Assembly: GCA_017311185.1 (NCBI GenBank)
Contig: JAESUZ010003181.1
Coordinates: 186,001 to 250,000 of the forward strand
DNA: 64,000 bases
From: Proteles cristata cristata
Taxonomy: Eukaryota; Chordata; Mammalia; Carnivora; Hyaenidae
Direction: 5' to 3'
The stretch's first letter is position 1. Every line of letters starts with the position of its first letter. Shown one piece after another: positions 51,516 to 63,585 of this stretch. The notes beneath the pieces were generated by a model, which saw nothing but the letters and a program-made list of their open reading frames with translations, did not search any database and was not told the DNA's origin. The translations under genes and the position numbers were made by a program.

Positions 51516-54500
51516 TTAACAAAAATCATAAATTGTAATAATTAGATTAAGAAATACAGCAGATGTGACCTAATCAGTAAAGAGAAGAGTGGATTATTTA
51601 GGTCACAATTCTATTAATAGAATAAAATAACACACTTTTTCAATTGCTCTAGTTGACTTGCACTAAGCCTAGTGTCTAATACAACTTCCAGGTCTTTTCT
51701 TTCACAGGTTGTACTGTGTAGTTCTTGTTAAATAATTGTAAATATAAACAGAAAATCATTCATGTTAAATTCCAATCTACTAAACTTAGTTGATTCTTTA
51801 CCTCAGCCACAGACACACACATTAAACAAGATGAAAAACACATATATAGTATGGTAGGTAATTTAATTACTTAATTATGAAAACTGTTCCATTTAATTTA
51901 TATAGTCACATAAGATTTACTTTTAAAAGTGCCATGAAATGATATAAAACATTTAAAGATGCCATACTTTTCTTATTGAAAAAAGGAAATTATGTCCCAG
52001 AAAATTACTACAGTTAAGAAACTTATACTTGGCAGTTACTGTCATAAAAGATGAAAGTCAGCCTCCCAGACTGAATTTGAGGAACAGCAGAAATGGAAAT
52101 GATAGCACTGGTTTATTGATAAACTCTTTAATTTTCAGAAAGTAACCATAGAAAATTCCAATTAACCCTAAGTGCTATCTAAAAGCCACACATTGTTAAA
52201 GCTAAAACAGAACTGTCATTTCTCATTTGGAAAGTGACATGGAAAATAGGACCTAAGAAAAGAAGGTGAAAGACATTCATATAGGCTGAAAAAAACTCAA
52301 GAGAAATTATTCATAACAATTAATTTACTTTTGCCCCACATAAGCGAAAGGATGTGGTGAGAAGGAAGTCCTTATGTTTAAATATATTAAATATTGGACA
52401 TCAATGTAGAACAGTATTCTGGTAAGTTTGAGGAAACATTAGCAAATTATTTCCATATTGAGCATCCTTTTAAAACTTAATCATCTGAATGTGTACAACT
52501 TGACTTGTTGTTAGTGAAGAAATTATGTTCTACTGTTAGTTACCAGCAAGATGAAATTTCCTCAGATTCTCAGATGATCTTTAAGGGTGAAATATTTTGT
52601 TGTATCAGTACCAGTTTAAACTTCTTTAAATTTTTAACCAAAGCAAGTTTACAATTACATTTTATATAAGGGAAATTAGGTTTTCAAAAGCAGTTAATTT
52701 GATGAGCTCCACTTTAATACTATTTTCTAGTTTAGTTGTCTGTATTTTAAAAATATGAGTCTATTATGATAAAAACAATCAGGTTATTTTGCATCCACAA
52801 TTATTTAAATGTATGTCCTTTCGGTAGGAATGGAGCTTGGTTTTTAGGTAAACTTCTTACCTTAAATTATTATACTCAGAACCCTCAATACAAAACTGTT
52901 ACATGCACATTAAATAGGAATCTATTATTATTGTGATATAAAATCAAAATTTACAATTAAACAAGAATAAGTTCAACGTACACTTGACCAAAAATATAGG
53001 GGGTGTTTATTTCCTTTTCCTGCAATAACCAAAGTAATGCTGTCTTTGACACAATTATATTTTCACTCTGTGCAGATAAAGTTTATTTTTAAAAGATATA
53101 CATCAATTATTTGGAATTATTGGGAAAGAATATGAGCAAAATTACTTTGTGGGAGAACAGAGCAAAGAAAGACTCAATGGCACAATGGAAAATGGAGAAA
53201 ACGGGGAAGTGCCTAGAATTAAGGAAATTCTATTTTCAGGTCCTAGGCATCTGGTATGGAAAAGGTTGTGGAAAACAGAATGCGATTGTTAGGTTTAGGA
53301 ACAGTGTTACTGCTTAAAAGGTTAGCTATAAATATCTGCAGCCAGGATGCAAAGATAGAATACAAGTTACACATTAGCCCATTCATTCCCATTTAACTAC
53401 ACAGGAAGTGAGATGAAAATGGCTTCAACATGATAGTATCTTTAAATATTAGAAAAATGCACTGGATTGTTTGAAAAAAAACTTGATACCTCATTTCTGG
53501 AAAGTACTCTATTTAGGAAATAAAAAGATGTGTATTCTATTTAGGGGTGGGGTGTGGAGTAATATAAAACAGGGAGAAAGGGAGATCATTTTTAACTTTT
53601 ACTCTTGCCTTTAGAATGATAATAAATGAAGAGAGAGAAAACGGTTTTCAGGGCATTCTAGAAAAATGAAGTAAAATGTCAGAATTTCCCAAGTTTTTCA
53701 TGTTGCTCTAGGAAAACAAATTCTTTACTGCAATATCCCATCCAAAAATGTTACCTTCAGGAATGTACCTTCTCCAAAAGCACTTCTCCCAGGCTTACTG
53801 AAACCTTGTTGCATTTTCAGAAGACCTCAGTTGATGGCTACTGTTTACCTCTGAAGTCTAGATTTGTTTCTCAGCTTTGAAGCCTCAGAAACTTAACTCT
53901 TTAACATTCCTACCCACATCTCAGGGGCAGACCTGTATTAGACTTCAAAACCAACATATAAGACCTGAGTATTAACTTTTAATTTGAGGAGAGAAATAAC
54001 TAATATAGGGATCAAAAATTAATTGTGAATGGCAAACACATTATTTTCTTGGGAAGAATTTTATGGAAAGCTAAAAATAATAATTAAAAGTCTGCTTAGT
54101 AAAACTAGAGCAAAGCAAAGAAAGCTGGCTAGGTGAAATGATATTCAACAGAATCATGGACAGGTAGTCTCATGCACTTAGTCCTGTGGCAGAGATGGTC
54201 TTGGGAATGATACCAAAATCCTTGAGATATTTTGGCTATGACACCTCCATTGGGCAGTAGTTAGATGGGACACTACCAGTGCTGGATTCAGTGCCTCTCT
54301 ACTGGTTGCTCTGCTTTAAGAGAAAGCCTCAAGGACTGGTATGTTTACACAGGTCTTTGGTGAGTTGAATGGTATTCTTCTAGGGAGATCAGAAAAGGGC
54401 CAATAATCCCAGAGGGCAGGTAAGAAAAAAAAAATTGACCAATGACCTATTCCATGACCTACCAGAACTACTGGATTGAAATAAAAAATTGTAATAAGTG

Positions 54501-55844
54501 TGCAGATGAATATCTACAATATGTCAGTCACTTGTACAAGGTGCTCTAGTTATAGAATATTACAAATGAACATTAACCGTAATTCCCACCATCTAAGAAG
54601 GAGATCATTTCAACAAAGAGCTTAACAGAGGTAAATACAAAGAGAATCTGAAACAGCAATGGTCTACTGTAAGAAGAAAATTCTTACTTTTACATCCATT
54701 AAATCCAATCTTCTCCTTTCTACATGAAACCAAGTTTGGGTTCCTACGCATTTTTCTGAGCTTATCTCCTCCTAATCTTCAAGTTTAACAATTGAGGAAA
54801 CAGAACAAGTCATACTGGGCAAACGCATTAGCTGTGTGCATATGAACCCAGAGTGTTAGAGCAGCCTGCGTTTGGTCTCTCACCCAGTGCTTCTTTCTGA
54901 GCTTAATCCAGTTCTAACAAGGCACATCTTCAGAGGAAATGATGCTCCTTTGCCTGACCTCTTACACTCTTGCTTTGGGTTCTAAATAACTGAGTCAGAA
55001 TAAGGTTGCTCTAGAAAGAAAACAGAAATCTATTTCTATTGAAAAAAAAATGTATTATGTAGGGATTCTTTAATTAGCGAAAAGCCTGTGGCCCTGCTAG
55101 ACAGACGCGGCGTGATTCACTTACTTATTCTGTGAACACAGGGGTCACAGTTGCTCTCCGCCCTACCTCACCTTTTCCTCACTTTGTGGGAATATTGCTA
55201 AGAAGGCAGAGCCATGACCTGCCACCTCGGAAAACTGCCCAGTGGGCTGACATCATGGGAATGCGCTGAGCCTGTTCTGAGGAGGTCATCTAATTCTTGG
55301 CATAAGGGTTCCGGGCAGGAAACCTATATTTCTTTGAAAATGAACCAAAAATCACCAGCCCAAGAAACTGAGACTGCATTTCATTAACACTGCTTCCCAG
55401 AAAATAGCGAGAGGCTAGGCTACCACGACTATTGCTTTTATGATCTAAGCCGGCTCGTACAACCTTTACGAAGTACTCTCCCACATGAGTCATTATCTAA
55501 AGCGTACATCCCTTCACCTGCCGTTTCAAGCAGTTTTCAAATTTTTCCATAGAAAAAATGCTGCTGTTTCTACATCTACTGTACATCACCTCTAAAGCCC
55601 TGAAATTGGGGAAACAGAGTTACAAATCCTCTAAGAAAGAGGCAAAATGAAAATTGTGACATAGTGTGAAAACCTTATTATTAGTCATGGATTTAGAATA
55701 CATTATTATTAGTATTATTGTGATTAGTATTTCTGTGTCAGTATCATATTGTGGGTAAATGTAAAACAACTCAAATCCTTTTTGTAACAAGGTTGACTAG
55801 CTATAGCTATTATGTATTTATTAATAAATACATACCAATCAATA
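51516..55844. other. 4.3-kb repeat-poor block without recognisable genes
   Basis: This is the longest stretch without a SINE, L1, MIR or L2 that I can recognise. It is AT-rich up to about 55.0 kb. 55.07-55.52 kb is richer in GC and CpG and includes ATGAGTCATTAT (AP-1-like) at 55485-55496. No coding frame longer than 68 codons appears inside it. Confidence 0.5.
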
Positions 55845-56030
55845 CTTTAATGCTTCATATATGTTAATTCATTTTATTCTTCCTTTTTATAAATGAGGAC
55901 ACTGACGAACAGATTGGTGAGGCAATCTGCCTATATCCCACAAATAGTAAGTAGCAGAACAGAATTCAAACTCAGATAATCTAGTTATGGACTCTGTATT
56001 CAATCTCTGTTATAATACTGTGTCAAAGTT
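55845..56030 (-). repeat. MIR SINE, minus strand
   Basis: TTCATTTTATTCTTCCTTTT, ATAAATGAGGACACTGACG, GAACAGATTGGTGAGGC, AGCAGAACAGAATTCAAACTC are the reverse of the MIR core and 5' part. Confidence 0.65.
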
Positions 56031-56139
56031 CAGCATACACAGATTGCGTAACAGAAAGTAGTAAGTTATTATTTGAGAAGTGCAAACGAGTTTATAGAAC
56101 ACTGATGATACAGACATTCTCTTTAATATTTCTTTCAAT

Positions 56140-56435
56140 GTTTATATTTAATATCCCCACTCCCCTTTTTTGAGCACAGTTGACACACAATGTTACATTA
56201 GTTTCAGGTGTACAGTTTAGTGAAATGACAAGCTTAAACATTATGCTATGTTGCCCACAAGTGTAGCTGCCATCTGTCTCGTTACAGAGCTATTAAAATA
56301 TCGCTGACTGTATTCCTTATGCTGTGCCTTTTATTCCTATGATTTATTCATTCCATAACTGGACAGCTGTATCTCCCACTCTCTTTCCCCGATTTTGCTA
56401 CCCCCCACCCACTCCCCCTCTGGCAACCATCAAAT
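56140..56435 (-). mobile_element. Old L1 3' UTR, minus strand
   Basis: TTGAGCACAGTTGACACACAA, TGTTACATTAGTTTCAGGTG, TACAGTTTAGTGAAATGACA, then CATTCCATAACTGGACAGC and CCCCCACCCACTCCCCCTC and TGGCAACCATCAA. The order matches antisense 3' UTRs of old L1 elements. No ORF2 remains. Confidence 0.7.
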
Positions 56436-56786
56436 TTTTATTTGGAACCATTCACAGGGTTACAGAATAGTTGCAAGTCTAGTACAAAGAGTTTTATTTT
56501 TTTCCCTGAAGCATTTGAATTGGGACCTCATGTCCTGCCATCCCTGAATAACTTAGTGTCTACTTCCTTCACTCTCCACCATATGTACAATATAGCCATC
56601 AAATTCAGTGAAACAGTTGGATGCAGAAATGCACTACTACTATATTTTCTAGGCTCCATTCAAATTCTGCCAGCAATGTCCTTCTTGGCAAAAGGACCCC
56701 GCTCAGGATCATGTATTGAATTTAGTTATCATTGCTGTTTTTCATAAGATTTTTTGGTACCTATAGTCACAAGTAAAATTGGTTTA
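56436..56786. other. No recognisable feature
   Basis: A 101-codon plus-strand frame (56442-56747) lacks any domain. CAAATTTTTATTTGGAACC at its left may still be L1. Confidence 0.4.
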
Positions 56787-56802
56787 GATTTTTCTTTTCT
56801 TT

Positions 56803-56998
56803 TTTTTTAAAAATTGTTTTACATTTATTTATTTTTGAGAGACAGAGCACAAGTGGGGGAGGCCAGAGAGAGAGGAAGAGATGATCAGAAGCAGGCTCCA
56901 GGCTCTGAGCTGTCAGCACAGAGCCCGACTCACCAACTGTGAGACCATGGCCTGAGCCAGTCAGATGCCCAACCAACTGAGCCACCCAGGCGCCGCTT
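56803..56998 (-). repeat. CAN-SINE with 16-bp target duplication, minus strand
   Basis: GATTTTTCTTTTCTTT at 56787-56802 and 56999-57014. GAGCACAAGTGGGGGAGG, AGAAGCAGGCTCCAGGCTCTG and CAGCACAGAGCCCGACTCAC: the GGGGCTCGAAC segment after CCCGA is lost, so the copy has a small internal deletion. Head CCACCCAGGCGCCGC. Confidence 0.93.
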
Positions 56999-57014
56999 GA
57001 TTTTTCTTTTCTTT

Positions 57015-58124
57015 ACTTGACTGGCTTGGATGTTAATGACTAAACTTTCAATCTGGTTGCTGGCCCTGTTGTTCTAGGCTTTGAGGTTTTAAATTTAATA
57101 TAAAGATTATTTGACTCATGAAAGTTGGTAAAATTCGTGAAATATACTGGCCTTATGTCTTTCGTGGTAAAAGACTGATTTCTACAAATTGTTAGCTTTT
57201 TACTCTATTGGTCTTTTTTTTCCTGTTTCTGCAGCATTGGCTTTGTACTTTTATTTCCTTCCTTCTTTCTACTTTATTACTTTTTTGTTTTGTTTTACTT
57301 TGCTTTGTTAGCTTACTTAATAGAATGCTTAGCTTACTTCAAGCTATGCTTTTGCTTTTCAGTGTGTCTTGCAATTTTTTTCTTGATAGTTGGACATGAT
57401 ATACTGCTAAAAGGAACTGCTGTCAGGTGGCCTTTGCTAATGTGATGGAAAGGTATGCGTGTGGGGAGAAGTGTTCGATAGTCTTATGATGAGGTCTCCG
57501 TCTTACACCAGCCGGATTTAAGTGTTAACAAAAAAATAGATATCTGAGAAGCAATTGAAATTTTACATGATGTGGACCTGAAAAGACGTAAAAGTAAGAC
57601 TCAATTAGGTGAAAATAAATCCTAAAGACTTCAAAGCTGCGTACCTCTACTACAGTTTGTCAATTCTCTATAGTTTGATATTTGTAGTTAACATGCAGGT
57701 TAAAAAACAACAACAACAAAACAAAAAAACAAAAAACAAAAAAACACCATGCACTTTAAGCTGCCTTAACAGAGGCCTAACAATGAAGGGGCTTACATAA
57801 AATAGATGTTGGATTCTTTGTTATGTAACATCTCTTTCCCGAAGACAGATGGGAGGCTCACCTTTGCCCTCCTCAAACAGTGGCTTCCAGCTCTAGGAAG
57901 TGGTGCTTCCAGTGCCTTCATCCCCCGTGCATCTCCAGCCCAGTCCACAGGAAAAGGGGAAAAAAGAGAGGACGTGGAGGTCCTGGTGCACAGATTCCTG
58001 CGTGGTGGGGATTTGGTGACAATCCCACAGCTGAATGCAGGTTAGTCCAGGGAATGCAGTCTAGCTGGGTGGTCTTGTGCCTGCTTAAACTTGTGTAAGG
58101 ACTGTATGTGATTTACTAATAACA
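57015..58124. other. Unassigned; (CAA)n/(CAAAA)n run at 57706-57747
   Basis: T-rich frames (57208-57399) are low complexity. 57840-58060 is GC-richer, with no assignable family. Confidence 0.4.
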
Positions 58125-58136
58125 GGAAGAGCAGAG

Positions 58137-58339
58137 GGGCGCCTGGATGGCTTAGTCAAGTGTCTGACTTCAGCTCAGGTCATGATCTTGTGGTCTGTGA
58201 GTTGAGCCCCACGTCGGGCTCTGTGCTGGCAGCTCGGAGCCTGGAGCCTGCTTCAGATCCTGTGTCTCCCTCTCTCTCTGCCCCTCTCCCACTCATGCTC
58301 TATCTCTCTCTCTCAAAAATAAAATAAACATTAAAAAAA
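58137..58339 (+). repeat. CAN-SINE, complete, with 13-bp target duplication
   Basis: AGGAAGAGCAGAG at 58124-58136 and 58340-58352. Head GGGGCGCCTGGATGGCTTAG, CAGCTCAGGTCATGATCTTG, GCCCCACGTCGGGCTCTG, TGCTGGCAGCTCGGAGCC and an AAAATAAAATAAACATT tail. Confidence 0.95.
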
Positions 58340-58352
58340 AGGAAGAGCAGAG

Positions 58353-58840
58353 AATAGTCTGAGGGTCCAATTAATGGTGTTTGTTATAATATTCATAAAG
58401 AATTTAGGATTTAAAAATACACACACATGTGCACATGTACACAAACATACAAATAAATTGGGGGCTTATAAGTACCAGTTATAAGTAAAAGGAAGCGTGT
58501 TGCTAACCTGCAGAGATCATTTAACTTTTAAAGGAACATGGAGAACCAGTTAACATAGAACTTGAGGTAGAGTCAAATAAAACACAACAATGGGAAGAAA
58601 CAAAAATGAATCTTTCTCTCATCTCTTCTTCCTGTTTTCCACATTCACTCATCTCTAGCTCAATACAGAAACAAAAATAGGTCAGTAAAAATGTTTCCAT
58701 GGTATCTGAATTTTGTCCTTTAAAATAAAACCCAAATACTGACCACTTTTGACGGTCAAGGTATCACCTACTTTAAGCAAAATGGTGTCAGATTTAAATT
58801 TACTGACATGTTGGTAGAGAGACCATCTGATAATTAATCC

Positions 58841-58848
<8 letters not shown>
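58353..58848. other. No recognisable feature
   Basis: ACACACATGTGCACATGTAC patch at 58420-58441; nothing else. Confidence 0.4.
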
Positions 58849-58894
<46 letters not shown>

Positions 58895-58938
58895 GTGTAT
58901 GTGCATGTGTGCGGGTGTATGTGAGCGTGTGTGTCTGT
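58849..58938. repeat. (CT)n microsatellite followed by GT-rich tract
   Basis: (CT)n runs to 58892, then TATGTGTATGTGCATGTGTG continues to about 58938. Confidence 0.95.
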
Positions 58939-60199
58939 CCTATAACACATTTTGTTGGATCAACTATCTTTGAATACAATCTATGTATGTTTATAAGTAA
59001 TCCATTTCCCCTATGCTATGTGTTTCTGAAATACAATAAAGTATTTCTCTGGCTCCTTGTCTACATGCCTTTTTTTTTTTTTAATCTCTAGTTTACATTT
59101 TTTTCCAGGTAGTTCTGGGAGTTTTTAAATGATTGACAATGCATCTAAGCCCTTCTTTAATGGAAATTTTTGAAGTGCGCCCTCTCCTAAGAGATTGTTC
59201 CTGTTCTCTTATAACTAGTCTGCATATAGCACCTATTATTTCCTTCCTTGTAAGCTAAGGCTTGCAGTCTCAAGTGTATCTTTCATAGACCATCATTAAG
59301 GAAAGATGAATCTGGAGGGCTCTGAAGGCTCATTTTCTCTCCCTTTCTAATAGCCTAGAAAAAAGCACAGCAGGTATGAGGTAGTTCAACTGATAAACAG
59401 GCTGAAACCAGCTACTGAACTCCAGAGACTTTCTTTTCCTAACAAGCTCTTTTTTGGGGGGTCAGAAAGCTTCTGTTGTAACATACTGGTCCAGATATAT
59501 TCCAGTCCTATAAATATGCAGTGTCTGGGTAGGTCCCTCAAGGAGACTTTCCAATGACGTACATCCAATTATACCTGGCCTAAGCACGGCTCTATATGGG
59601 ACCGTGATGGCTGAAAGGATCACGTCTGCTCTGCCATTTGGCTGTTTATAAGGTTCCCTCAAGTAAGATCCTCTTCTATTTATACAAATTGGCATCAGCG
59701 GGATGTGTTTCTAAGGCTCCTTTGTGTGATAAACATCAACATGGCCACTCTCCACCAATGCCCATTAAACACACTACCATTTTCCTGGAATCTCCAGTCC
59801 AGGGTACTCTCTCGAGTGCAGAGGATCCTAAAAGCACCACCCTTGTGCTGATGTAGTTTTATCACAAAGAATAGCATTTATGTGATTGGAGACCACTAAC
59901 ACCTCTACTTTCATATTGATTGAAGTTATGGAAGGGAAGCACATTTAGATTTTATTCATTGTTTTTTAAAAGCCTTTTACCCAAGAACACAGAGTGGGTT
60001 CCAGAGGAGGCTGAGTCAGAGGATAATTGAGTAAATTGTTTCTTGGTTAAAACCATGATTATGCTTAGCCCCTCTATTCAAGGATTCACTAGGACTTGTA
60101 TATTCTACCTCCTAAGTATTCTTCCTATTTTCCTTCATTTCCTGTCTCCAACTCTCAAAGTTCTAGTTTAGGATATCACCATCTTACTAGTTTCTTTTC
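58939..60199. other. No recognisable repeat over 1.2 kb
   Basis: 59380-59900 keeps several CpGs for such an AT-rich region and could be constrained, but no motif or gene is supported. A poly(T) run lies at 59071-59082. Confidence 0.4.
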
Positions 60200-60290
60200 T
60201 ATTTTATTTATTTATTTATTCATTCATTCATTCGTTCATTCATTCATTCATTCATTCCAGAGAGAAAGAGCATTAGCAGTAGGGAGGAGG

Positions 60291-60328
<38 letters not shown>

Positions 60329-60446
60329 CTTAAGTAGGCTCTGTGCTGAGCACAAAGTGGGGGTTTAATCTCACGAACCATGAGAACATGACCTGAGCCA
60401 AAATCAAGAGTCTGATGCTTAACTGGTTAAGCCACCTAGGCACCCT
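60200..60446 (-). repeat. CAN-SINE with (ATTC)n tail, minus strand
   Basis: The tail is (TTTA)n then (ATTC)n at 60219-60257. A (GA)n run lies at 60296-60326, then TAAGTAGGCTCTGTGCTGAGC, ACGAACCATGAGAACATGACC and AAGCCACCTAGGCACCC. Flanks ACCATCTTACTAGTTTCTT and ACCATCTTTCCAGTTTCTT form the target duplication. Confidence 0.92.
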
Positions 60447-60694
60447 GACCATCTTTCCAGTTTCTTACATAAACATATTTGACTAAAGAATAAAAGAAGT
60501 ATACTTTTTAATACTGTGTTACTTGTTTTATTTGGGGATAGCCATCAAGGGCTGAGAGGCATCTTGGGAAGAAAGCAGGGCAAAGCCAGGGGGAAGGAGG
60601 GAAGGGGCTGATGAAGAGGCCCACAGGATTACTGAGTCAATTGGAGATAGAATTAGGAACCCTAGGGAGCCGTTTCATGAAGATGTTGTTGAAG
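60447..60694. other. No recognisable feature before the retrocopy
   Basis: Includes the purine-rich GGGGGAAGGAGGGAAGGGGC at 60589-60608. Confidence 0.4.
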
Positions 60695-61175
60695 ATGAAT
60701 AAGAAAGCCACCACCGCTCCCAAAGCCAAAGCCAAAGCCAAAGCCAAAGCCAAAGCCAAAGCAAAGGCTTTGAAGGCTAAGAAAGTGGTGCTGAAAGGCA
60801 TTCAGTCATAAAAAAAATGAAGATCCACAGATCACCTACATTCTGGCAGTCCAGGACACTGGTTCTCTGCTGGCAGCCCAAATATCCTCAAAGAGCACCC
60901 CCAGGAGAAACGAGCTTGACCACTACGCCATTATCAAGTTCCCCATGACAAACCAATCAACTATGAAGAAAATAGATCACAGCAACACACTTGTGTTCAT
61001 TGTGGATGTCAAAGCCAACATGCACCAGATCAAACAGACTGTGAAGAAGCTCTAGGGCACTGATGTGGCCAAGGTCAACATTCTGATCAGGCAAGATAGA
61101 GAAAAGAAGGCATATGTTCAATTGGCTCCTGACTATAATGCTTTGGATGTTGCCAACAAAATTAGTATCATCTAA
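60695..61175 (+). pseudogene. RPL23AP: Processed pseudogene of ribosomal protein L23a (RPL23A)
   Basis: The intronless copy covers the whole RPL23A coding length (about 156 codons). Its N-terminal Lys/Ala-rich part reads APKAKAKAKAK...[11 protein letters not shown]. In other frames follow PKYP, an R-rich segment, [30 protein letters not shown] and [19 protein letters not shown], up to a TAA at 61173-61175. Lesions: a one-base deletion near 60804-60812 causes a frameshift and early stop (TCATAA); a TAG at about 61052-61054 replaces a sense codon; many substitutions. Six perfect AAAGCC units (60722-60757) lengthen the N-terminal tract. RPL23A-like 3' UTR and an A-rich tail follow. Active RPL23A is a 60S ribosomal subunit protein; this copy cannot make it. 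Confidence 0.93.
60722..60763 (+). repeat. (AAAGCC)6 hexanucleotide tract in the retrocopy
   Basis: Six AAAGCC units then one AAAGCA, reading Lys-Ala repeats. The functional gene's N-terminus is Lys/Ala-rich but not this regular. Confidence 0.95.
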
Positions 61176-61278
61176 ACTAAGCCCAGCTGGCTAAATCTAA
61201 TTTTTTTCACCAAAACAAAACAAAAAAACAGAAAACTAAAAACAAAACAAAACAAAAACAACTAACCAAACAAAAAAT
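61176..61278 (+). other. RPL23A 3' UTR remnant and A-rich tail of the retrocopy
   Basis: ACTAAGCCCAGCTGGCTAAATC corresponds to the short RPL23A 3' UTR. 61213-61278 is a (CAAAA)n-type decayed poly(A) tail, as expected of L1-mediated retroposition. A clear target duplication was not found. Confidence 0.8.
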
Positions 61279-61755
61279 CCTGGGGAAAAGACCAGCCATT
61301 AGAGATCAAGTCCAGGAACCATATTTTTCATTTATGGCTTTATCTTTGGTTCATAAGATAGTACCTATCATATGGTAAGTGATCAATCAGTATTTCTTGA
61401 TTGAGTTAATAAATTAACAAATGGTCAAGAAAATAAGAAAGTCATTTCTATAAGGTCCTTTAATAAAACTAAATTTCAATATTTCAGGCTTGGCTATTGC
61501 ACCAATTGTCAACCTACTGCCTCTGAGCTCCAAACCCACCCTTCTTCACCCTGCTTTGTGGTACTGAAAGTCAAACTTGCAAATATGTCTTTGCCAGCAA
61601 GCACACTATTCGCATCGCAAATAGAAAGCCCTGAGGGAAAAATGCAGAACGCAGGGGGCTTCTTGTCCTGGATATGGTATGTTTTCGGTTTTGTTTGTTT
61701 TTTCTGTATCATTCAGTGTGCAGCTGCAAGTGGCACTCAACCCTCCTCCCCCAAT
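61279..61755. other. No recognisable feature
   Basis: A 99-codon frame (61558-61857) has a short hydrophobic run but no family, splice or promoter context; probably chance. Confidence 0.4.
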
Positions 61756-61759
61756 AAAT

Positions 61760-62310
61760 CATACCACTACCCCAATCAGCAGCCATCCAGTGAGTTAGGA
61801 AGGCACTCAGTGCTTGGCTTTCCCATTGGAAAGCTTCATGGGCACCCCAGAGGGTGACTTTTTTTGCAAAACTCCTCATCGCCCCAGTAAGTGGCTTACA
61901 AGCAAGTTTTCAGTCCTTGCTAGTTCCCTGGGTGACTTTCCAATGAGTCTAATTCATGCTCCAGTGGCAGCTTCGTGGAGAGTGGAACCCTGGGTGCCAG
62001 GCTCATGCTGAGGAGTTCTGAAAAATTCTCTGCCATCTAGTGGGCCACATGGGTACCTTTTCCAATGGGGTCTAAACCTCCACCATGGATAGGGCTCTCT
62101 TCTCAGTTTTTTACTTCCTGGGTGTTGTGTCTCCACCATAGAGTGGTAGCTCTCCCTATATCTGTTATTCCTGTAATCTTTAGAGTTCTCCTTGCCTCTG
62201 TAGGTAGTTAATATCCTGTTACTAGCTCACAGTTCTTTGTATTAAATTGCCCTGTTCAGATAACTAGAGTATCTTTTCTTTCCTGGCAGGATGCCAATGA
62301 CTCTAGCTAT
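61760..62310 (+). mobile_element. Possible ancient LTR-type repeat
   Basis: TCTCTGCCATCTAGTGGGCC, TGGATAGGGCTCTCTTCTCAG, CCTGTAATCTTTAGAGTTCTCC, GTTAATATCCTGTTACTAGC and TTGTATTAAATTGCCCTG then TTCAGATAACTAGAGTATC resemble the R/U5 end of an old ERV LTR. The ends and family are not defined. Confidence 0.35.
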
Positions 62311-63357
62311 GGAGGGAGAATCTCCCACCACCATAGGAGGTCACCTGTGCCCCGTAGCCCTGGCTCTTGCTCTTTGCAGTGCATCTGCCCTGGAGAATCT
62401 TTTACAATTACTCAAGTCAACATCATATCAGCCTCAAGGCGATATGTCTTTAATAAGAGATCCGTTATTAAAGATTAATTTCAGATCTGCTGATTGGAGG
62501 GGTAAATGTCAGTGATATACTGCCTGGCTGATGCTTCAGTGACTGCAGAAGAGAGGCAATGCAACCTATTAATAAATGGTTAGAGTTCCACCCCTCCAAA
62601 CTGGGACCGAACTAGAATGGAGACACATCATCATCTTTCCAATAAAGTAATTCTCTCCATGCATGAGCTACTTAAACACATAGGAGTATGTCATTGTAGA
62701 GACAAAGTAGCATTGCAATTTAAGGAAACAGAAAACACTCTTGCTATTGCAAATCTTGCTGCAGGGATGAAAGATAATTTAGTTGATAACATCCATTTTG
62801 TGCATTTAATTTATAAAGTCCTTACAGGAGACCAAGTTTAATACTAAAATAACAGAAATGGACCTTGCTATGTCCTTGATGCATTTGAAATAACAATTAG
62901 GTCATGCTAATGAGCAAGACTCAGGATGCTACCAAAGCAATCAATAGTACATGAACACTAAACTACTTTATTAATAATCTAACCGAATTTGTTTTCCATG
63001 CAGTCAAAATTCAGGACATGATTTTGTGTTGCATTTTCCTGATGGTTTTTAAATTAAGTTTTATAGTCTGTCACAGCTGTCAGCATCCCCACCATTATCA
63101 TTACCCACAAACATTTAATGCATACCCGCTGTGTACACAGCACTGTAGGGTTCGTTAAAGAGAAAGAGCAATAAGTCCCTGCCCTTGAGATAGCAGAGGG
63201 GTAATTATTTACTCTGAGTTCTCTAGTTCATTTAGCAGCGAATGAGCAGGAGGCCTTGGAACTGAATGACCTGGCATCTTTATACAGTTTTATCACCACT
63301 AGAACAATAACATTAAATTTTCTGGATTTGGTCCTCTTTATTTTAGATTATAAAATA
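62311..63357. other. No recognisable feature
   Basis: Two 74-codon frames (62291-62515, 62617-62841) have no recognisable domain and no splice context. No repeat assigned. Confidence 0.4.
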
Positions 63358-63358
63358 A

Positions 63359-63585
63359 GGGTACCTGGGTGGCTCAATCAGTTGGGTGTCTGACTTTGGC
63401 TCAGGTTATGATCTCGCAGGCTGTGAATTCAAGCCCCAAACTGGGCTCTGTGCTGACAGCTCAGAGCCTGGAGCCTGCTTCAGATTCTGTGTCACCCTCT
63501 CTCTGCCCCTCTCCCACTCACATTCTGGCTCTCTCCCTTTCTCTCAAAGATGTATGAACATTAAAAAATATTCTTAAAAAATGCA
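63359..63585 (+). repeat. CAN-SINE, complete
   Basis: Head GGGTACCTGGGTGGCTCAATC, TTGGGTGTCTGACTTTGG, GGTTATGATCTCGCAGG, TCTGTGCTGACAGCTCAGAG, a CT tract and a GTATGAACATT A-rich tail. Confidence 0.93.

Noticed and set aside
56442..56747. A 101-codon plus-strand frame
   Set aside because: Follows directly on L1 3' UTR sequence, no recognised domain, no splice signals.
58682..58906. Frame with Arg-Glu repeats
   Set aside because: Translation of the (CT)n microsatellite on the minus strand.
61558..61857. A 99-codon frame with a hydrophobic segment
   Set aside because: The hydrophobic run comes from a TTTG/TTTT-rich stretch; its end runs into a probable old LTR-type repeat; no family resemblance.
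62034..62050. CTCF-like CCATCTAGTGGGCC
   Set aside because: Aligns poorly with the CTCF core (about 9 of 12 positions) and lies inside a probable old LTR-type repeat.
62617..62841. A 74-codon frame of balanced composition that could pass as an exon
   Set aside because: No good acceptor/donor pair and no recognised protein family.
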